Below, in pieces: positions 51,689-60,928 of a DNA stretch of 64,000 bases (position 1 is the stretch's first letter; each line of letters opens with the position of its first letter). This DNA is from an uncultured Lentisphaerota bacterium (GTDB lineage: Bacteria; Verrucomicrobiota; Kiritimatiellia; CAIQIC01). The position numbers were made by a program, and so were the translations under genes. Below the pieces are notes generated by a model that ran no database searches, was not told where the DNA came from, and saw only the letters and a program-made list of their open reading frames with translations. The stretch is taken from positions 1 to 64,000 of the forward strand of contig CAIWHP010000173.1 in NCBI GenBank assembly GCA_903912445.1, in the 5' to 3' direction.

Positions 51689-54600
51689 AATGTTTTCCCC
51701 TTGGGCAATTCGAGTTGACGGCGCAGCAACGGCTTCAAGCTCTCGATTCGCGGCTCGGCCCAGCAGGCCCAGTCGCCGCTGGAGTGGTTGCGCGGGCCGA
51801 CATCGGCGATCAGTTTCAGTCGCACGTTCTGTCCGGCCCACTTAGAGAGATCGGCTTCGATTGCGTGCCACGCGTGATGGGTCACCGCCATTTCCGCCGC
51901 GATGGTTTCTTTGCCGCTCTCGTCCAACACGGCCACGCGGTAGAGGATGCCGTCGCCCAAATCGCTGCCATCGCCCTTCCCGGCCAGCGCGCGGAACGCG
52001 GCGGGCGTCGCCGCGGGCAGCGTGACGGGCGCAAATTGTGCGAAGACATAGCCGGTGCCGCCCTTGTACGGCGGATGCATCGCGAGGGCGGGATGCGTAA
52101 CGCCGCCGCTGGTCTGATCAGTTTTCGAAACGTGGGCGCCGGTCTCGACCATCGCCGCGCGCTCCGGTTGGCCGCGGATGCAAACCCCCGCTGTCCATTT
52201 CGGCAGCGGTGGCAACGGCAAGATGGCCGATGAAGTTTTCACACTTACTTCCGCCGTCATGCGCGCACCGCTGGATTCGAGTTCGAGTTTCAGTACATCC
52301 GAAGCTTCGCGCTGCGGCACGCCGAGATCGGCGACCACCGAGACAGCCACGCCTGGCGAGAGTAGAATTTCGCTGCGCTTGCCCGCGAGCTGCACCACGG
52401 TGGGACGTGCCACATCGAGGCGCGGCGTGATCTGCGCGCTCACACGATGGCCATCGAGCTGCCAGGCGACAGCGGCGAGTTCTCCGACCGTGAAATCAAG
52501 CCACGCACCCTCGCATGCCTGCCAGAGCCGCTGCCCGACCTTCGCGGTCGGCGGCGCGCGGAACGTGTGCTGCTCGCGGCCGCGCACGATGACTTCCTCG
52601 CCGGGCAGGATGACGGCGCGGGCGCACGTCAACGCCAGCGCGGGTGCACCGAGCTGGCCGGTGACACGATAGCTGAACGCGCCCGCCACCGGCTGCACCC
52701 AGGTCAGCCCACGCGCGCAGCGCAGTTGTGCCGGGCCGATTTCCTTGCCGTCGCGATCGAGCGCGACGGCGCTCGCCGCCTGCACCGCGAAGCCACACTC
52801 GATGTTTTTCATCGGAATGATTTCGAATTCGCAGCCGCCGAGGATGCGGCAGACCGCCTGTCCAGCGGATGCGGCTTTCGGGAAGCGTGCGAAGTTGCCG
52901 CGGCCATCTATGTAGATATAGGCAGGCGTGTCGGCATAGTCGCAACGCGCGCCGCCACGGTCGGCCGACGTCACATCGATGGCGCCATCGGCGGTCCAGC
53001 CACACCAACCGTTCGGCGGTAGATCGAGTGCACGACCGAAGGCGCTGACTTGCATCCGCTGTTGAGGATGACCGTTGGCGGCGGTGACTGTGCCATCGGC
53101 GTAGCGCGTGACCACCCGCGAGAGCTTGAACGCGCCCGAGGCGAGCGCGCGGCTGGAGTCCTGCAAACGCCCATCGCTGTCGGCGTAGAGAATGTCGACG
53201 GCATTGGTCAGGCAATAGCGGCTGTGCAGTTGCTGGAGCAGGAAGTAGCTCCGCAGCGCGTTGCCCATGCCGCCTTCCATCACCAGGAAGCCCGGGTGAC
53301 CGAACGCGACGGTCGCGGCCAGGAAGCGGTCGAGCCACGCATCGCGCTCCACCGGCTCGGTGGGCATGGTGCGCTTGCTCGCATAGAACATGTCCGGGTT
53401 GCCCATGCCGAAGTTGCAGCACTTGTCGTGCAGCCGGCGGAGATCGAAATCCACGAACCACGGATGCTCCGCGAGGCGCGCAGCCTGGTCCTGCCCATAG
53501 TTGCCGTCGGTCAATCCGCAGTAGAGCACGTGGTTGTTGCCTTCGGAATAGACCGGCCCGCCCCACGCGGCCTTCTGGTGCAGCATGATCTCGCCGAACG
53601 CGTAGAAGACCGCGGCGCAGGTGCCGGCGCCGGGGACGCGCGCATCGTAGTCCACGCGCTCCCACGCGGCGACCGCGGTGTGCACGTCGCAATAGGCCGT
53701 GCTGAAGCGGAACTTCTGCTGGATCTGCGGCGCGAGCCGCGCGCAGAACTCAACGGCGCGCGCGGGCTTCGGCGCATAGCAGCGCATCCACGCATGCTGG
53801 AGCTGATTGTCGGCCGTGCGGCTGATCAGGTCGCTCGTCCAGTACTCGTTGACCGGCGCGAAGTCGGTATAGTTGTTGTAGGGGCCGTAGACAAAGCCCA
53901 GCTGGTCCTGCATCAGGCGCGCGTAGTTGAACTGCCCCTCGTCGCCGCCCTTGCCCGGGGCGGGCCGCGTGCGAAACGTGAAGCTCTCGCCGCCGTCGCG
54001 CCAGCCGGTCTCGTGGTCGGTCACAACGACCTCCGTCAGGCCGTGCCGGCGCACGTCGGTCCAATACTTGGCGTCATTCGTGCGGTTCGAGGCGCCGTGC
54101 GCGCGCCAGACGTGCGTGCCGGTGACGGATTTCCACGGCGAGACGGGGTTGTCCACAACGGGCAAAACTTCATCGAGACGCGACGCGACCGTCAGGAAGA
54201 ACCGTTCGAAGCAGTCGTTGCGTTTGCCGTCGGTCTTCGGCGTGTAGCGCGTGCCGCCGTTATAGGCGAGGCCGGCACTCTCGCCCGCCTCTGCGGCACG
54301 CAGGGCCGAGGCGTTCGAGCGATACCAATCCACATTCCCCATCAGGAAGAGCGGCCGCTCGCGCGAGCCGGCGACGACCACGGCATTGGCCCCACCCTGC
54401 AAACGGTAATAGGGCACGGGCACCAGTTGCGCCTCGCCCAAGCCGACGGCGCGGCCAAACTGCACATCGCTGACCTGTCCACCCGGCGCAAGCACATCCA
54501 CCACCAGCGACTTGTTCCAGAGCCGGAAGACATAGGTCACCTCGACGCCGCCCAAACGCCAGTGCGCGATGACGGCTTCTTTGTCACCACTCACGGCAAT

Positions 54601-55665
54601 CAGTTCAGCCTTCGCATCGGCCGCGAACGACACCCCGCCACCGACGCACGGCGAAAACTTCACCGCGTCCTTGGCGCCTGCGGCGGTCCACTCCGCCGTC
54701 AGGTCGTCCCAGCGGCCCGTGCGCGGTGTATACCGATACGTCAGCTCGCCATCTTCTCCCGCGTAAATGAATTTCCAGGCTTCGCCCTCGCGCCCGATAT
54801 GGGTTTTGAACTGCGCCGTCGCGTTCGGCGGCAGGATCGTCTCCGGCCGCGTCGGGAACGGGAGCTTGCCCGGCCCGCCATTCAAGCCCGGCGACTGGCC
54901 GGGGAACAGCATCACGTTGCGCGCCGGCCGTGGTTCGAACTTCAGCGGAGGAAGGGCCTCGGCGAAGAACGCGAGGTTGTCAAAATACAGGGTACGGTCG
55001 GCGGTGTTCTTGATACCGGTGACCACCAGCGCCTTGAAGCGCGCGCCGGCCTTCACCTGCGCGGCCTGCTCAGGCGTCAGCCGGTGATGCAGCAGATACC
55101 ACTCCTTCCAGTTCACCGTATAGAGCGGGACGGTGAATTCGCGCCCGTCCGAGCCCTCGAGGGCGACGGCGAGATTCACCGGCGGCGTCGAGATGTCGCG
55201 CGCGTAGCCCCAGTTGTTGCCATAAGCCCAGAGCGTGACGGCGTCGAACGGTCCGGGGATCGAAATCGGTGCCGGCGGCTGGATGCGCAGCTCGCCGCGC
55301 GCGCCGGTGGCGCGATAGGTCAGCTTCCCGACGTGCGCGCCCCAGAGTTGTTGCTCCCGCGACAGCGTGAACGTCGCCAGGGCTTGCTTGCCTGTCGCGG
55401 ACCAGCCGTCGAGCTGCTCGAAATCCACCAGCGGCGCGTGATCGTCGTTCGTGCGGCCAGCCCAATCCATTTCATACGGACGTACGCCGATGATTTCCGC
55501 GCGCGCCGGCATCAAAAACAAAGCGGCGGCGCAGAGTTTCCCAAGCCTTGGAAAGCAAGAGCGGTGTTTTTTCCAAGCATTGGAAAGGGTAAGTGGAGCG
55601 TTTTCCAACGCCTGGGAAACGCCCTTCGCACCAGTGGCCCGGGCAGCGTTGAGTCCGTTGTGCAT
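51685..55665 (-). CDS. 1326-aa secreted putative glycosidase of unknown family
   Basis: Not assigned. Residues 50-480 are beta-rich (carbohydrate-binding-like: LTYRATGARGELRIQ, TLYFDNLAFFAEALPP). Residues about 520-880 look like a TIM barrel with conserved-looking acidic strand ends, STAYCDVHTAVA and GGPVYSEGNNHVLYCG, reminiscent of GH101/DUF5696-type glycosidases, though this is impression only. The C-terminal 400 residues are again beta-rich. The first 55 codons are unusual: three palindromes are translated (SQALEN, LSNAWKKH, FPRLGK) just before the signal-like LCAAALFLMPARA, so the true start or signal is uncertain. It is coupled to sulfatase 2 by ATGA and lies 36 bp after sulfatase 3. Confidence 0.6.
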   Translation of the reverse strand: MHNGLNAARATGAKGVSQALENAPLTLSNAWKKHRSCFPRLGKLCAAALFLMPARAEIIGVRPYEMDWAGRTNDDHAPLVDFEQLDGWSATGKQALATFTLSREQQLWGAHVGKLTYRATGARGELRIQPPAPISIPGPFDAVTLWAYGNNWGYARDISTPPVNLAVALEGSDGREFTVPLYTVNWKEWYLLHHRLTPEQAAQVKAGARFKALVVTGIKNTADRTLYFDNLAFFAEALPPLKFEPRPARNVMLFPGQSPGLNGGPGKLPFPTRPETILPPNATAQFKTHIGREGEAWKFIYAGEDGELTYRYTPRTGRWDDLTAEWTAAGAKDAVKFSPCVGGGVSFAADAKAELIAVSGDKEAVIAHWRLGGVEVTYVFRLWNKSLVVDVLAPGGQVSDVQFGRAVGLGEAQLVPVPYYRLQGGANAVVVAGSRERPLFLMGNVDWYRSNASALRAAEAGESAGLAYNGGTRYTPKTDGKRNDCFERFFLTVASRLDEVLPVVDNPVSPWKSVTGTHVWRAHGASNRTNDAKYWTDVRRHGLTEVVVTDHETGWRDGGESFTFRTRPAPGKGGDEGQFNYARLMQDQLGFVYGPYNNYTDFAPVNEYWTSDLISRTADNQLQHAWMRCYAPKPARAVEFCARLAPQIQQKFRFSTAYCDVHTAVAAWERVDYDARVPGAGTCAAVFYAFGEIMLHQKAAWGGPVYSEGNNHVLYCGLTDGNYGQDQAARLAEHPWFVDFDLRRLHDKCCNFGMGNPDMFYASKRTMPTEPVERDAWLDRFLAATVAFGHPGFLVMEGGMGNALRSYFLLQQLHSRYCLTNAVDILYADSDGRLQDSSRALASGAFKLSRVVTRYADGTVTAANGHPQQRMQVSAFGRALDLPPNGWCGWTADGAIDVTSADRGGARCDYADTPAYIYIDGRGNFARFPKAASAGQAVCRILGGCEFEIIPMKNIECGFAVQAASAVALDRDGKEIGPAQLRCARGLTWVQPVAGAFSYRVTGQLGAPALALTCARAVILPGEEVIVRGREQHTFRAPPTAKVGQRLWQACEGAWLDFTVGELAAVAWQLDGHRVSAQITPRLDVARPTVVQLAGKRSEILLSPGVAVSVVADLGVPQREASDVLKLELESSGARMTAEVSVKTSSAILPLPPLPKWTAGVCIRGQPERAAMVETGAHVSKTDQTSGGVTHPALAMHPPYKGGTGYVFAQFAPVTLPAATPAAFRALAGKGDGSDLGDGILYRVAVLDESGKETIAAEMAVTHHAWHAIEADLSKWAGQNVRLKLIADVGPRNHSSGDWACWAEPRIESLKPLLRRQLELPKGKTL
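55537..55620. repeat. Triplet of TTTTCCAAGS palindromes inside a reading frame
   Basis: TTTCCCAAGCCTTGGAAAG, TTTTTTCCAAGCATTGGAAA and TTTTCCAACGCCTGGGAAAC, centred near 55546, 55577 and 55611 (31 and 34 bp apart), in the N-terminal coding region of the 1326-aa protein. Confidence 0.92.
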
Positions 55666-55701
55666 GGCTTTCGTTTCTTTGTCAGAGCCGCACGTGAGGC
55701 A

Positions 55702-57162
55702 TCATTTCAGCAGTTCCAAGTCGGCGGGCGGGATATGGACAACCATGGCGTTGGCCGCTTTGACCTTTGGCAGCTTGCTCCACTTGTCGCTCGCTGCCTT
55801 CCAGCGTTTGACGCGCTCGAGATCGAGCAGCGGATCGTTCGTCGCTCGCTGCCAGTCAGCCATGGCTTTCTCCAACTTGCTACGGACGTCGGCGCACGCC
55901 GGGTCGGCGTAGAGGTTGTGCGTCTCACCGGGATCGGTGGTCAGGTCAAACAGTTCGCGCGGGGCCTGGCCTTCCTCGGGCAGAAGATTCAGCACCAGCT
56001 TGTGACGGGCAGCGCGCACGGTGCGCTGCGGCCGGAAGCTCTGCGGCTCGTGGAAATTCATCTCGGTGAACAGGAACTCGCGCCACTGCGCCTCCCCGCT
56101 GCGCAGCAACGCCTGCAAGGGCTGGCCAGCCAAACCAGTTGGAGCAGGCACGCCGGCTGCCGCAAGAACGGTGGGCATCACATCGAGCAGCGAGACCGGC
56201 TCCTGGCGCACGAGGCCCGCCTGCGCCACGCCGGGCCAGCGCAGCAGCATCGGCACCTGCACGCCGAGTTCATAGGACCACGTCTTGCCGCGTCCAGCGG
56301 CGATGCCGTTATCGCCCATGTAGATGATCAGCGTGTTCGACGCGCAGCCGGCGGCCTGCAATTCGGCGAGCAGCAGCTTCAGCCCGGCATCCAGGCGCAG
56401 GACGGTGTTGAAGTATTGCGCCGTCATGGAAACCTGCCGCTCCGGCGTCGGCATACGGAACGGCAGCGGCTGCTTGATGTCGACGGCGCGCAGGGGGTAT
56501 TCCGGCAGGCCATTGATCTGGTCGGTGTCCTTGTTCAACGGACCATGCGGATCGAAATAGTTCACGTAAAAGAAAAACGGCTGGCCGGATTGCTTGGCGG
56601 CGGCGAGGAACTCGCGCGCGCGCTGTGCCACGAGCTTCACATCGCGCGTCGGTGGCGCGGCGAACTTTTCCTTGGGAGTCCAGTCCCACGGGAAATCCGC
56701 CGCCGGCTCGACGTGGAGCTTGCCGATGATGCCGGTGCGATAGCCCGCCGCCCTGAGCAGGGCCGGCAGATTCTTCTGGCCCGGCTGCATCTGGAAGCCG
56801 AGATGCGCCAGGCCAAGCTGTCCGTTCTGGTGCGGAAACAAACCCGTCAGCAGCGCGGAGCGCGACGGGCTGCACGAGGATTGCGCAACATAGGCCGAGG
56901 CGAAACGGACGCCCTCCGCAGCGAAGGCGTCGAGCTGCGGGGTGGCGATGCGCTTCTCGCCGTAGCAGGAAAGCTGGCAGCCGAGATCGTCAGCGGTGAT
57001 GAGCAGGATATTAAGGCGCTGCTGCTTTGCCACGGCTGGGGAAAGCGCTGCAGCTTCGGTTCCAGGGCCTGCCTGCCCCGCGCAGAGTCGCGGGGGAAAA
57101 CCCGTCAGTGCCAGCGCACCCGCGCCAGCCGCCGCGCACCGCAGGAAATCACGTCGTTGCAT
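55702..57162 (-). CDS. S1-family sulfatase 3 (SGSH/N-sulfatase-like)
   Basis: A 486-aa Tat-type exported protein (MQRRDFLRCAAAGAGALALTG). The formylglycine signature SCSPSRSALLTG lies near residue 99, with the metal site ITADDLGCQLSCYG near residue 62, YVNYFDPHGP and MGDNGIAAGRGKTWSYE. The overall motif style resembles heparan N-sulfatase-type S1 enzymes. AAAGGAAAACT precedes the ATG. It is 105 bp downstream of the FAD gene and is the second gene of the operon. Confidence 0.92.
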   Translation of the reverse strand: MQRRDFLRCAAAGAGALALTGFPPRLCAGQAGPGTEAAALSPAVAKQQRLNILLITADDLGCQLSCYGEKRIATPQLDAFAAEGVRFASAYVAQSSCSPSRSALLTGLFPHQNGQLGLAHLGFQMQPGQKNLPALLRAAGYRTGIIGKLHVEPAADFPWDWTPKEKFAAPPTRDVKLVAQRAREFLAAAKQSGQPFFFYVNYFDPHGPLNKDTDQINGLPEYPLRAVDIKQPLPFRMPTPERQVSMTAQYFNTVLRLDAGLKLLLAELQAAGCASNTLIIYMGDNGIAAGRGKTWSYELGVQVPMLLRWPGVAQAGLVRQEPVSLLDVMPTVLAAAGVPAPTGLAGQPLQALLRSGEAQWREFLFTEMNFHEPQSFRPQRTVRAARHKLVLNLLPEEGQAPRELFDLTTDPGETHNLYADPACADVRSKLEKAMADWQRATNDPLLDLERVKRWKAASDKWSKLPKVKAANAMVVHIPPADLELLK

Positions 57163-57267
57163 AGTTTTCCTTTCGACCACCCAACCAGCCCGCGGCCCTC
57201 ACGCACGTCCGCCGCTGCAGCGCATTCGGGACTGCGCGGACGCGCCGCCACCCTCGCAACAAGCCGC

Positions 57268-59139
57268 TCAGCTCTTCTTCGTTTTGGCGGGCGCGGGCTT
57301 GTAGAGCGTGGGCGCGCCTTTTTGGAACGCAGCGGTGAGCGCATCGCGGTGTTTTTCGTAGAGGCCGCGCGGCGTGACGGAGAATTTCCGGCAGAGCGCA
57401 GCCGCCATGCCGACGACCTCGCCCATCGCGCCGCAGGTGCGCATGACGCGTACGGTGCCGAGCGCCTCGTGGGTCACGCTGATGTCGCGGCCGGCCATGA
57501 ACAAGTTCGGGATCGTGCGGCTGTAGAGGCAGCGGTACGGCGCCCAGAACGGCGGCTTGAATTTGCCGAAGTGCGCCTCGGAGATGAATTCTCGGCCCTC
57601 GAAGCCCTTGGCATAGTTCTTGTTGGGATAGTGCAGATCGAGCGACCAGGTGCACGGGAAGCAGGCGTCGTCGAACTTGCGGTCGCCCACCACGTCCTCC
57701 TTGGTGAGCAGGACATCGCCGAGCAACCGGCGCGACTCGCGCTTGCCGGCGACGTATGCGGCCCAGTGCAGCTTGTGGTTTGGGAACAGCTTTTCGGTGT
57801 TTTTGAGCGCATCCCACGCGCCGTACATGGCGCGCAGGTTCCAGTCGCGCATCTGCTCGACCTCGGTGATGGGATCGAGGTCAAAGCCGGTCTCCCAGAA
57901 CCACTGACCGAGTGACGCGAGATTCGCGGGCTTGAGCTTGCCGGTCTTGCTGTCCTTGGCGCCGCGGCCTGGAAACGGCTTGGCGGAGAGGTCGAGCGCC
58001 CAGTTGCAACGTGGAAAGTCCGCCGGCTCCTTGGTCTCGATCGGATGCCAGAGGTTGCTCGGGCCCATATGCTGCTTGCGCGTGACTTCGAACTCGGCGC
58101 CGGCGAGCGCGCCGAGCTGGCCGTCGCCGGTGCAGTCGGCGAACAGCTCGCCCGCATAGCACAGGCGGCGGCCCGTGCGGATGTCCTGTGCGACGACGGC
58201 GGCGAGCTTGCCGGAGCGGACGGCGGCGGAGATCAGGCGCTGGTTGAAGAGCAATGTCAGGTTCTTTTCTGACTTCATCAACTTCTCGCGCTTGTCATCC
58301 TCATAGATCTCCGCTGTATTCGTTGCGCCGTTATGCGCGCGCTGCTTCGGCTCGAATTCGCCAACGAGATTGCCGATATTCGGCAGCGGTTTGAGGCGCA
58401 CATTGCCACCGAGCCAGACGCGGCACTCGGAGCTGTTGTTGCCGCCGAGCACGGGGCGATCCTGGATCAGCGCGGTCTTCACGCCGCTGCGCGCAGCCGC
58501 GAGCGCGGCGCACATGCCGGCGATGCCGCCGCCGACCACGATGAGCTCAAAGCTTCCGCCGTCCTCGGGCTGCTCCGGCAAACCGAGCAACTGCTGGCGC
58601 AGCGCGGCCAGCTCCTGGCCCTCGTTCGGCGGACGGAAAGCCAAATCCTGGCTGAAGAGCACGGCGTCGCAGCGGCCTTCGAAACCGGTCTGGTCGTGAA
58701 GCGTGACGGCAGCCTTTGTGCCCGTCTCAACGGCACCGCCATCCTGCCAGTGCCAGTCGGCGCCCTCGGTGCCGAACAAGGGCCCCAGCGTCTTGCCATT
58801 GACGACCACGTTGAACCGGCCGGGCGCGCCGGGCGCCTGCCACTTGGCGACCCAGTCGCAGGTCCGCACCCAGACACGGTATTTTCCCGCGGCGGGCAGT
58901 GTGACGGAGGTGGTCGCGTCGGCCACCGGCTCGCCGAGGCCGTGCGCGAGCAGATAGGGCGAGCCCATCTGGTCCATGAACTGCTGGTCGACCGCCCAGC
59001 CGCCGAGCTTTTCGAAATTCTCCGCCTCGACCAGCGCCAGCTTCCCCGCCGGTGCACCCCAGGCCCGCGGCCCACAGGCGAACGCCGCCGCACCCAACCC
59101 CGCCAACCGCAAAAAGTCCCGCCGTGCCATCTTGTTCAT
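57268..59139 (-). CDS. Tat-exported FAD-dependent oxidoreductase with N-terminal beta-domain
   Basis: A 623-aa protein starting at MNKMARRDFLRLAGLG (Tat signal; GGGAG upstream). Residues 35-175 form a beta-domain resembling a carbohydrate-binding module (VEAENFEKLGGW, RVWVRTCDW, FNVVVNGKTLGPLFG). The FAD_oxidored domain begins with ELIVVGGGIAGMCAAL near residue 200 and continues with RPVLGGNNSSECRVW and, near the end, LFMAGRDISVTHEALGTVRVM. It is the first gene of the sulfatase operon. The combination suggests oxidation of a polysaccharide or its sugars outside the cytoplasm, but the reaction is not known. Confidence 0.82.
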   Translation of the reverse strand: MNKMARRDFLRLAGLGAAAFACGPRAWGAPAGKLALVEAENFEKLGGWAVDQQFMDQMGSPYLLAHGLGEPVADATTSVTLPAAGKYRVWVRTCDWVAKWQAPGAPGRFNVVVNGKTLGPLFGTEGADWHWQDGGAVETGTKAAVTLHDQTGFEGRCDAVLFSQDLAFRPPNEGQELAALRQQLLGLPEQPEDGGSFELIVVGGGIAGMCAALAAARSGVKTALIQDRPVLGGNNSSECRVWLGGNVRLKPLPNIGNLVGEFEPKQRAHNGATNTAEIYEDDKREKLMKSEKNLTLLFNQRLISAAVRSGKLAAVVAQDIRTGRRLCYAGELFADCTGDGQLGALAGAEFEVTRKQHMGPSNLWHPIETKEPADFPRCNWALDLSAKPFPGRGAKDSKTGKLKPANLASLGQWFWETGFDLDPITEVEQMRDWNLRAMYGAWDALKNTEKLFPNHKLHWAAYVAGKRESRRLLGDVLLTKEDVVGDRKFDDACFPCTWSLDLHYPNKNYAKGFEGREFISEAHFGKFKPPFWAPYRCLYSRTIPNLFMAGRDISVTHEALGTVRVMRTCGAMGEVVGMAAALCRKFSVTPRGLYEKHRDALTAAFQKGAPTLYKPAPAKTKKS

Positions 59140-59781
59140 GTTGTGCTCCCGTGCTCTGTTCAAGAACGCGTTTGGCTTGCCTTTAGTGCAGAAAAAGTCA
59201 CGCGCAAAGACCGGCCGGAGGCCCGCCAGCGCCGGCCAAGAAAGAAGCAGGGGACGCACCACAGCCGAAGGAAGCGGAGCAGGCAGCCGCGGATTTGTGC
59301 GGGTGATATAGATTTTGGGAAAGGTGAGCCCCGATCAAGCCTGCCTATCGGCTCTCGGATTCGCCTTTGATCCCGGCGCGGAGGAAAAGGGTCAGGGCGG
59401 AGATCGCGAGAATGAAGCCGACTAACCGATCTGTATACGACAGACCAATACGAGGAGTGTGCTTTCCCGCTCGGCGGCTTCAGCTGTTGCAAGGCTTGGA
59501 TCCAGCGGGTGAGTACAATAGAAAGAGGCGATAAGGAGAAAAAGCAATCCGAACGCATAAGCACTTTCGCCTTATCCCATTTTATGCCACCAGTTCTTCA
59601 TACCCTCTCCGTGCCTCGCTCGTCGCCAGCGATGCTACGGAGGGACACAGGCAGGGGCACAAGCGCGGCCGCCTTGATATCCGTGAAATTCCGTGACTGC
59701 TTCTCTGCGCTCGCTAGTCCTCTTCTGGTCCTGCCTTGGTGACCGTGGCGTCTTGGCTGTGCTCTGCAGTTCCGCTGGCTG
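59140..59781. other. Gene-free interval
   Basis: No convincing gene, terminator or repeat. The interval holds the upstream region of the FAD/sulfatase operon and the downstream region of the lipoprotein pair. Confidence 0.5.
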
Positions 59782-60339
59782 CTAGAGTGGAATATTCAGC
59801 CTGATGACTTTGACCGTACGGACCTCGCTCGCAGGTCCCTCTCCGTTGTCATCCGCAGCCTTCACGCACCATGTATGTACACCGGCGGCACTGAAGCGCG
59901 CGCTCAGTGCGGTGATGCCCGCGGCGTCCACATGATAAGTTCGGCCATCTATTGTGACGCCGTATACGCCCGCCCCCGGCACGGGCGCCCAGCTAAACGT
60001 GACGAGGATTTCTGGCTTGGCGGCCGTAATGATGACTGAAGCGCCGTTGGCGGGCGCTAGCAGTTGCGGTGCGCCCAAAGCCTGATTGGCCGCCTGCCCG
60101 CCCGCAGCCGCCGCCTGGTCTCCGGCCGCCGCCTGGTCGCCAGCCACCGCTTGGTCCGCAGCGGCCACGGTGTTGGTGACGAACACCTGATTGGTGACGC
60201 CACCGGATACGACCACATTGGTCACGACGGTTGTTCCGCTCGCCTCAGCATCGTCCCCTCCACCACAACCCGTCACCAAACACACGAGCACCAGCGCCGC
60301 CCACACCCCACCTTGCCAGAGCCGCAACTGAACATGCAT
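59782..60339 (-). CDS. Lipoprotein of a tandem pair, copy 1
   Basis: A 185-aa protein with the lipoprotein signal MHVQLRLWQGGVWAALVLVCLVTGC. A low-complexity linker (TVVTNVVVSGGVTNQVFVTNT, then repeats of AAGDQA) leads to a C-terminal fibronectin-type beta-sandwich (APQLLAPANGASVIITA, GVHTWCVKAADDNGEGPAS). It is probably a surface-exposed adhesin or sugar-binding lipoprotein. GGAGATAACCT precedes the ATG. The first 90 residues are nearly identical to copy 2, while the C-terminal domain differs. No neighbour indicates a pathway. Confidence 0.75.
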   Translation of the reverse strand: MHVQLRLWQGGVWAALVLVCLVTGCGGGDDAEASGTTVVTNVVVSGGVTNQVFVTNTVAAADQAVAGDQAAAGDQAAAAGGQAANQALGAPQLLAPANGASVIITAAKPEILVTFSWAPVPGAGVYGVTIDGRTYHVDAAGITALSARFSAAGVHTWCVKAADDNGEGPASEVRTVKVIRLNIPL

Positions 60340-60391
60340 AGGTTATCTCCAATTTGAAGCCGCTTTGTCGCACCTTTGAATGGCTTTACTG

Positions 60392-60928
60392 CTAGAGCGA
60401 AATATTCAACCTCGTGACCTTGAAAGTGAAAACTGCGCTCGTAGGCCCCTCCCGGTTGGCATCCCAAACCTGCACGCACCAGGTATGTGTACCGGGGATT
60501 TTGACGAGGCCCGGGAACGTGGTGTCGTCTGCCGGATTCAGAAACGGCACGCCATCCAGCGTGAAGACATAGTTGACCGCCCCTGGCACGGCCGTCCACT
60601 TGAATTTAATATGAACCTCGGGTTGGTCGGCCGTGGTGATGTACGTTATGCCGTTGCCGGGGGAAAGCAGTTGTGGAGCGACCAAAGCCTGATTAGCCGC
60701 CTGCCCGCCCGCCACAGCCGCCTGATCGCCCGCCGCCGCTTGGTCCGCAACGGCCACGGTGTTGGTGACGAACACCTGATTGGTGACGCCACCGGATACG
60801 ACCACATTGGTCACGATGGTTGTTCCGCTCGCCTCAGCATCGTCCCCTCCACCACAACCCGTCACCAAGGACACGAGCACCAGCGCCGCCCATAGCCCCC
60901 CTTGCCAGAGCCGCAGTTGCGTATGCAT
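60392..60928 (-). CDS. Lipoprotein of a tandem pair, copy 2
   Basis: A 178-aa paralogue of the downstream gene. It has the same signal and lipobox (LVSLVTGC), the same GGGDDAEASGTT and VTNQVFVTNT linker, but fewer AAGDQA units (two against three), and a diverged C-terminal domain (PEVHIKFKWTAVPGAVNYVF, THTWCVQVWDANREG). The upstream leaders of both copies are also alike (TATCTCC and TTTGAARCCGCTTTGTCGC on the plus strand), so the duplication included the ribosome site. Variation is concentrated in the exposed domain. Confidence 0.75.
   Translation of the reverse strand: MHTQLRLWQGGLWAALVLVSLVTGCGGGDDAEASGTTIVTNVVVSGGVTNQVFVTNTVAVADQAAAGDQAAVAGGQAANQALVAPQLLSPGNGITYITTADQPEVHIKFKWTAVPGAVNYVFTLDGVPFLNPADDTTFPGLVKIPGTHTWCVQVWDANREGPTSAVFTFKVTRLNISL

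Noticed and set aside
53050-57915. A 4.9-kb open frame on the plus strand
   Set aside because: It is antisense to two sulfatase-operon genes with complete family motifs, has no ribosome site or recognisable domain, and reflects the high GC content.
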